This document shows, piece after piece, positions 5,353-7,403 of a stretch of 7,403 nt of DNA. Source of the stretch: Pseudomonadaceae bacterium (GTDB lineage: Bacteria; Pseudomonadota; Alphaproteobacteria; UBA2136; UBA6156); NCBI GenBank assembly GCA_947464215.1, contig CANHVX010000042.1:1-7403 (forward strand). The letters are read 5' to 3'. The notes under the pieces are model-generated. The model saw only the letters and a program-made list of their open reading frames with translations. It made no database searches and was not told where the DNA came from. A program made the translations under genes and the position numbers. Each line of letters begins with the position of its first letter. Position 1 is the first letter of the stretch.

Positions 5353-6654
5353 TTAGGCGTGGGGCAACTGCGACAAAATGGCTTGGGCGGCCTTCTCGGC
5401 GCTGCCGCCGCGCTTGGGCATCTCGGCCCACAATTTTTGCTGCTGGGCGGTGTGCACCGCGTCGTCGGTGAGGTAGGGCTTCACCGCTTTGGCCAAGGCC
5501 TCGCGCGTGGCGAGCTCGGGCTGGCCCTTGGGCATGACCGTGAGCAGCCCGGCCGCCGTGAGGTCGGGGACCATATCGGCAAAGTTATCCATATAGGGGC
5601 CCGTGCAGGTGGGGACGTTCAGCTTCAGCGGCTCGAGCGGGTTATGGCCGCCGTGCTTGACCAGGCTGCCACCCATCACCACCACACGTGCCAGGCGATA
5701 CCAGAGGCCAAGCTCACCCAGGGTATCGGCCACGAACACATCGGTGTGGCGCGCGCCGCCCACCACGGGCATCTCGCCCAGGCCCCGGCGCTTCACCGCC
5801 TTCACAAACCGTTGCGCCGCATTGGCCGCCTGCGTGCCCCGATGCGGGTGCCGCGGCACTATGACCGTAAGCAATTCCGGCACCGACGGCTTGAGCAACA
5901 TGTGCAGCTGCGCAAACTGCTCTTCCTCGCCCGGGTGCGTGCTGGCCGCCACCAACACCGGACGGCCTTGCAAGGCGGCCCGGAACTTCTCGACCGCCGC
6001 ATTATCGACCGGCAACGGGGGCGCGTCATACTTCAAATTGCCGCCCACTTCGGCCTGGCGCGCGCCCAGCTTGGTGAGCCGCTGCACATCGACCTCGCTT
6101 TGCGCCAACACCCGCACAAACCGCGCCAACAACGGGCGAAAAAACCACCCCCACTTCTGGTAGCGGGGCCAGGAGCGGTTGGAAATACGGCCGTTCAGCA
6201 ACACCGGGCGCGGCGCGCGCGCCAAGAGCTCGGGCCAGAAATCGCTTTCGACAAACACGCTGACATCGGGTTTCCAGTGCGCGAAGAACCCGGCGGCGGC
6301 CGAGGAGGTATCGAGCGGGGCATACTGCATAATAACCGGCCCCGTACCCGGCAACTGCGGCACCCGTTTGGCCATAATGTTGCGCCCGGTGGAGGTGCCC
6401 GTGGTGAGCAACAGCGGCAACCCGGGCCGCAGCTCGCGCAGGCGGTGCAGCACGGGGAAATAGCTCACCACCTCGCCCACACTGGCGCCGTGCACCCACA
6501 CCAAGGGCCCGGATGGGCGGGGGGTATCTGGGCGGCCCAGGCGCTCGTGGAAAAGCTCGCGCTGCTCGCGCCCGCGCAGGACGCGCCAGAGCATCAGGAT
6601 GAAAATAAGCGGCGCCAAAATGAACTTCAGCAAGCGGTAGGCGAATAAGGTCAT
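5353..6654 (-). CDS. waaA: WaaA (KdtA), 3-deoxy-D-manno-octulosonic acid transferase
   Basis: WaaA moves Kdo from CMP-Kdo onto lipid IVA, the first step of LPS inner core assembly, at the cytoplasmic side of the inner membrane (GT30 family, GT-B fold). It is 433 residues long, as expected. An N-terminal hydrophobic anchor (about 4-26) comes first. WVHGASVGEV (53-62) carries the catalytic base E61. Other family motifs are TTGTSTG (84-90), FVESDFWPEL (134-143), LNGRISNRS (153-161), GNLKYD (205-210), VPRHPHR (266-272) and GGSLVKHGGHNPLEP (328-342), the last in the CMP-Kdo-binding C-terminal domain. The start at ATG 6654 has GGAG four bases upstream. The acyltransferase-like gene lies 28 bases upstream and lpxK 104 bases downstream. 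Whether it adds one or more Kdo residues cannot be told from sequence. Confidence 0.96.
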   Translation of the reverse strand: MTLFAYRLLKFILAPLIFILMLWRVLRGREQRELFHERLGRPDTPRPSGPLVWVHGASVGEVVSYFPVLHRLRELRPGLPLLLTTGTSTGRNIMAKRVPQLPGTGPVIMQYAPLDTSSAAAGFFAHWKPDVSVFVESDFWPELLARAPRPVLLNGRISNRSWPRYQKWGWFFRPLLARFVRVLAQSEVDVQRLTKLGARQAEVGGNLKYDAPPLPVDNAAVEKFRAALQGRPVLVAASTHPGEEEQFAQLHMLLKPSVPELLTVIVPRHPHRGTQAANAAQRFVKAVKRRGLGEMPVVGGARHTDVFVADTLGELGLWYRLARVVVMGGSLVKHGGHNPLEPLKLNVPTCTGPYMDNFADMVPDLTAAGLLTVMPKGQPELATREALAKAVKPYLTDDAVHTAQQQKLWAEMPKRGGSAEKAAQAILSQLPHA

Positions 6655-6658
6655 GGGA

Positions 6659-6662
6659 CTCC
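6659..6662 (-). promoter_or_regulatory. waaA ribosome binding site overlapping a GANTC site
   Basis: GGAG on the minus strand lies four bases before the waaA ATG, a slightly short spacing. It overlaps GAGTC (6661-6657), a CcrM-type methylation site. It supports the ATG at 6654 as the start. Confidence 0.5.
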
Positions 6663-6682
6663 GATATGATTATCTGCTCAGG

Positions 6683-7339
6683 CTAACGCGCGCGCCGCCC
6701 GCGGCCAAGCGGCACCGCGCCGGTTTCTGCCTGCTCTTGCAGCGTATTCAGCGTTTGAGTGAGGCTCTGCGGTGTGGGCTGTGACAATGCTGCACCCCAC
6801 ACCACCGTAAAGGTTGCAAAGGGCAACGGCAGCCGGAAATTATCCCAGCTGCGCACCGCCCATGAGGGGTGCGCGCTGGCCGCACAGGGAATAAGCGGCA
6901 GGCCGGTAAGCCGCGCCAACTCGGAGGCGCCCTCTTTGGCCTGATGCAGCGGGCCACGCGGGCCATCGGGCGTGAGAAACAGGCTGTTGCCCGCACGCGC
7001 CATGCGGATAAGCGACCGCGCCGCCGGCACCGCCTGCTTGCTGCTGCTGCCCACTGCCGCCCCAATGCCATAGTGCCGCGCAATCGCTTGCGTAAGGCGG
7101 CCATCGGTGCTGGCGCTCATCAGCCCCACCAAGGGCCGTGGAGCATTGGGCGCCGCCAGCAGGGGCACCGCAAACATGTTTTGATGCCATAACGCCAGCA
7201 GGACGGCGCCTTGCGTGAGCTCGGCCGGGGGAGCCCCCAGATAACGCACCCGCGCGGTGGCAAACACCAGCCGCCCATAGGCGGCAATGGCACGTGCGCA
7301 GACCGCCAACACCCAGGGATGAGAAACCCGAATACGCAT
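6683..7339 (-). CDS. DUF374 family lysophospholipid acyltransferase-like protein
   Basis: The 218 residues match the DUF374 branch of the lysophospholipid acyltransferase-like superfamily. Its genes commonly precede waaA in Alphaproteobacteria; an acyl-transfer role in lipid A or envelope lipid synthesis is suspected but not established for this protein. Visible motifs are LALWHQNMF (48-56, with the superfamily His, H52), ASTDGRL (76-82), GSSSKQAV (97-104), TPDGPRGP (123-130) and RSWDNFRLPLPF (163-174). The N-terminus (about 8-28) is moderately hydrophobic. I chose the ATG at 7339 because homologous-looking sequence begins there; an in-frame GTG at 7396 would add 19 residues without family features. 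Neither start has a clear ribosome binding site. The ASTDG text differs from the SRHRDG form common in the family. It ends 28 bases before waaA. Confidence 0.88.
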   Translation of the reverse strand: MRIRVSHPWVLAVCARAIAAYGRLVFATARVRYLGAPPAELTQGAVLLALWHQNMFAVPLLAAPNAPRPLVGLMSASTDGRLTQAIARHYGIGAAVGSSSKQAVPAARSLIRMARAGNSLFLTPDGPRGPLHQAKEGASELARLTGLPLIPCAASAHPSWAVRSWDNFRLPLPFATFTVVWGAALSQPTPQSLTQTLNTLQEQAETGAVPLGRGRRAR

Positions 7340-7403
7340 GGTGTGTTGGTAGCTGAAAAGCCCCACCCCCGCAAGAGGCCTCTCGCGCCCACCCACCCCA
7401 CGA
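7340..7403 (-). other. Right edge of window upstream of the DUF374 gene
   Basis: These 64 bases hold no gene I can assign. The reading frame of the DUF374 gene stays open to a GTG at 7396, so a slightly longer N-terminus is possible. A 10-base palindrome AGAGGCCTCT (7374-7383) extends to a six-pair hairpin with GGCC loop on the minus strand, followed by a G-rich run and CTTTTC. This could be the end of an upstream gene's transcript or part of a leader, but the window ends too soon to decide. Confidence 0.3.

Noticed and set aside
5026..6648. Plus-strand open frame of 540 codons opposite waaA and lpxK
   Set aside because: It lies antisense to two well-supported genes. Its translation is rich in His, Arg, Gly and Gln with no recognisable domain, as expected from the complement of GC-rich codons.
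7340..7396. Longer DUF374 protein from the GTG at 7396
   Set aside because: The added 19 residues show no family features. It remains possible, since neither start has a clear ribosome binding site.
1..7403. Mobile element, phage, CRISPR, toxin-antitoxin or defence system
   Set aside because: All genes are core housekeeping or envelope genes on one strand, with even composition; no terminal inverted repeats, spaced direct repeats, integrase, transposase or small paired genes are visible.

Overview
The window is a GC-rich stretch of bacterial chromosome in which all eight recognisable genes lie on the minus strand and are read from right to left. The gene content is a Gram-negative core set: lipid A/Kdo assembly, a periplasmic C-terminal processing protease, a divergent polysaccharide deacetylase, an RNA pyrophosphohydrolase, a RimI-type acetyltransferase and MiaB. 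The neighbour pairs DUF374 acyltransferase-waaA-lpxK, ctpA-deacetylase-rppH and rimI-miaB are familiar in Alphaproteobacteria, and the proteins read as alphaproteobacterial. The order or family cannot be fixed from this sequence alone.

Layout from right to left, which is the direction of transcription. Positions 7339-4235 hold an envelope block: a DUF374 lysophospholipid-acyltransferase-like protein, WaaA (Kdo transferase) and LpxK (lipid A 4'-kinase). WaaA and LpxK act in sequence around lipid IVA at the inner membrane. Positions 4118-1527 hold CtpA (S41 protease with signal peptide and PDZ domain) and a membrane-anchored YibQ-like divergent polysaccharide deacetylase, both expected in the periplasm. 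Positions 1468-1 hold RNA and protein modification genes: RppH (removes pyrophosphate from 5' ends of mRNA), RimI-like GNAT (N-terminal acetylation, probably of a ribosomal protein) and the first 124 codons of MiaB (tRNA methylthiolation), which runs off the left end.

Gaps between genes are short (28, 104, 116, 63, 58, -1 and 31 bases), so one or a few co-transcribed units are likely. The 116-base gap before ctpA and the 58-base gap before rppH, which carries a perfect TATAAT, are the best candidates for internal promoters. No stretch longer than 300 bases lacks a gene. I see no tRNA, rRNA, CRISPR array, insertion sequence, phage gene or toxin-antitoxin pair.

I found no undescribed biological system. 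The most interesting details are non-coding. Three of the seven GANTC sites (the CcrM methylation motif of Alphaproteobacteria) lie in the roughly 5% of sequence between genes. Small hairpins directly abut the start codons of rppH and miaB. A perfect 9-base tandem repeat (5 copies) encodes a Leu-Pro-Thr linker in the deacetylase. RppH also carries an unusual basic, low-complexity N-terminal extension of about 70 residues.
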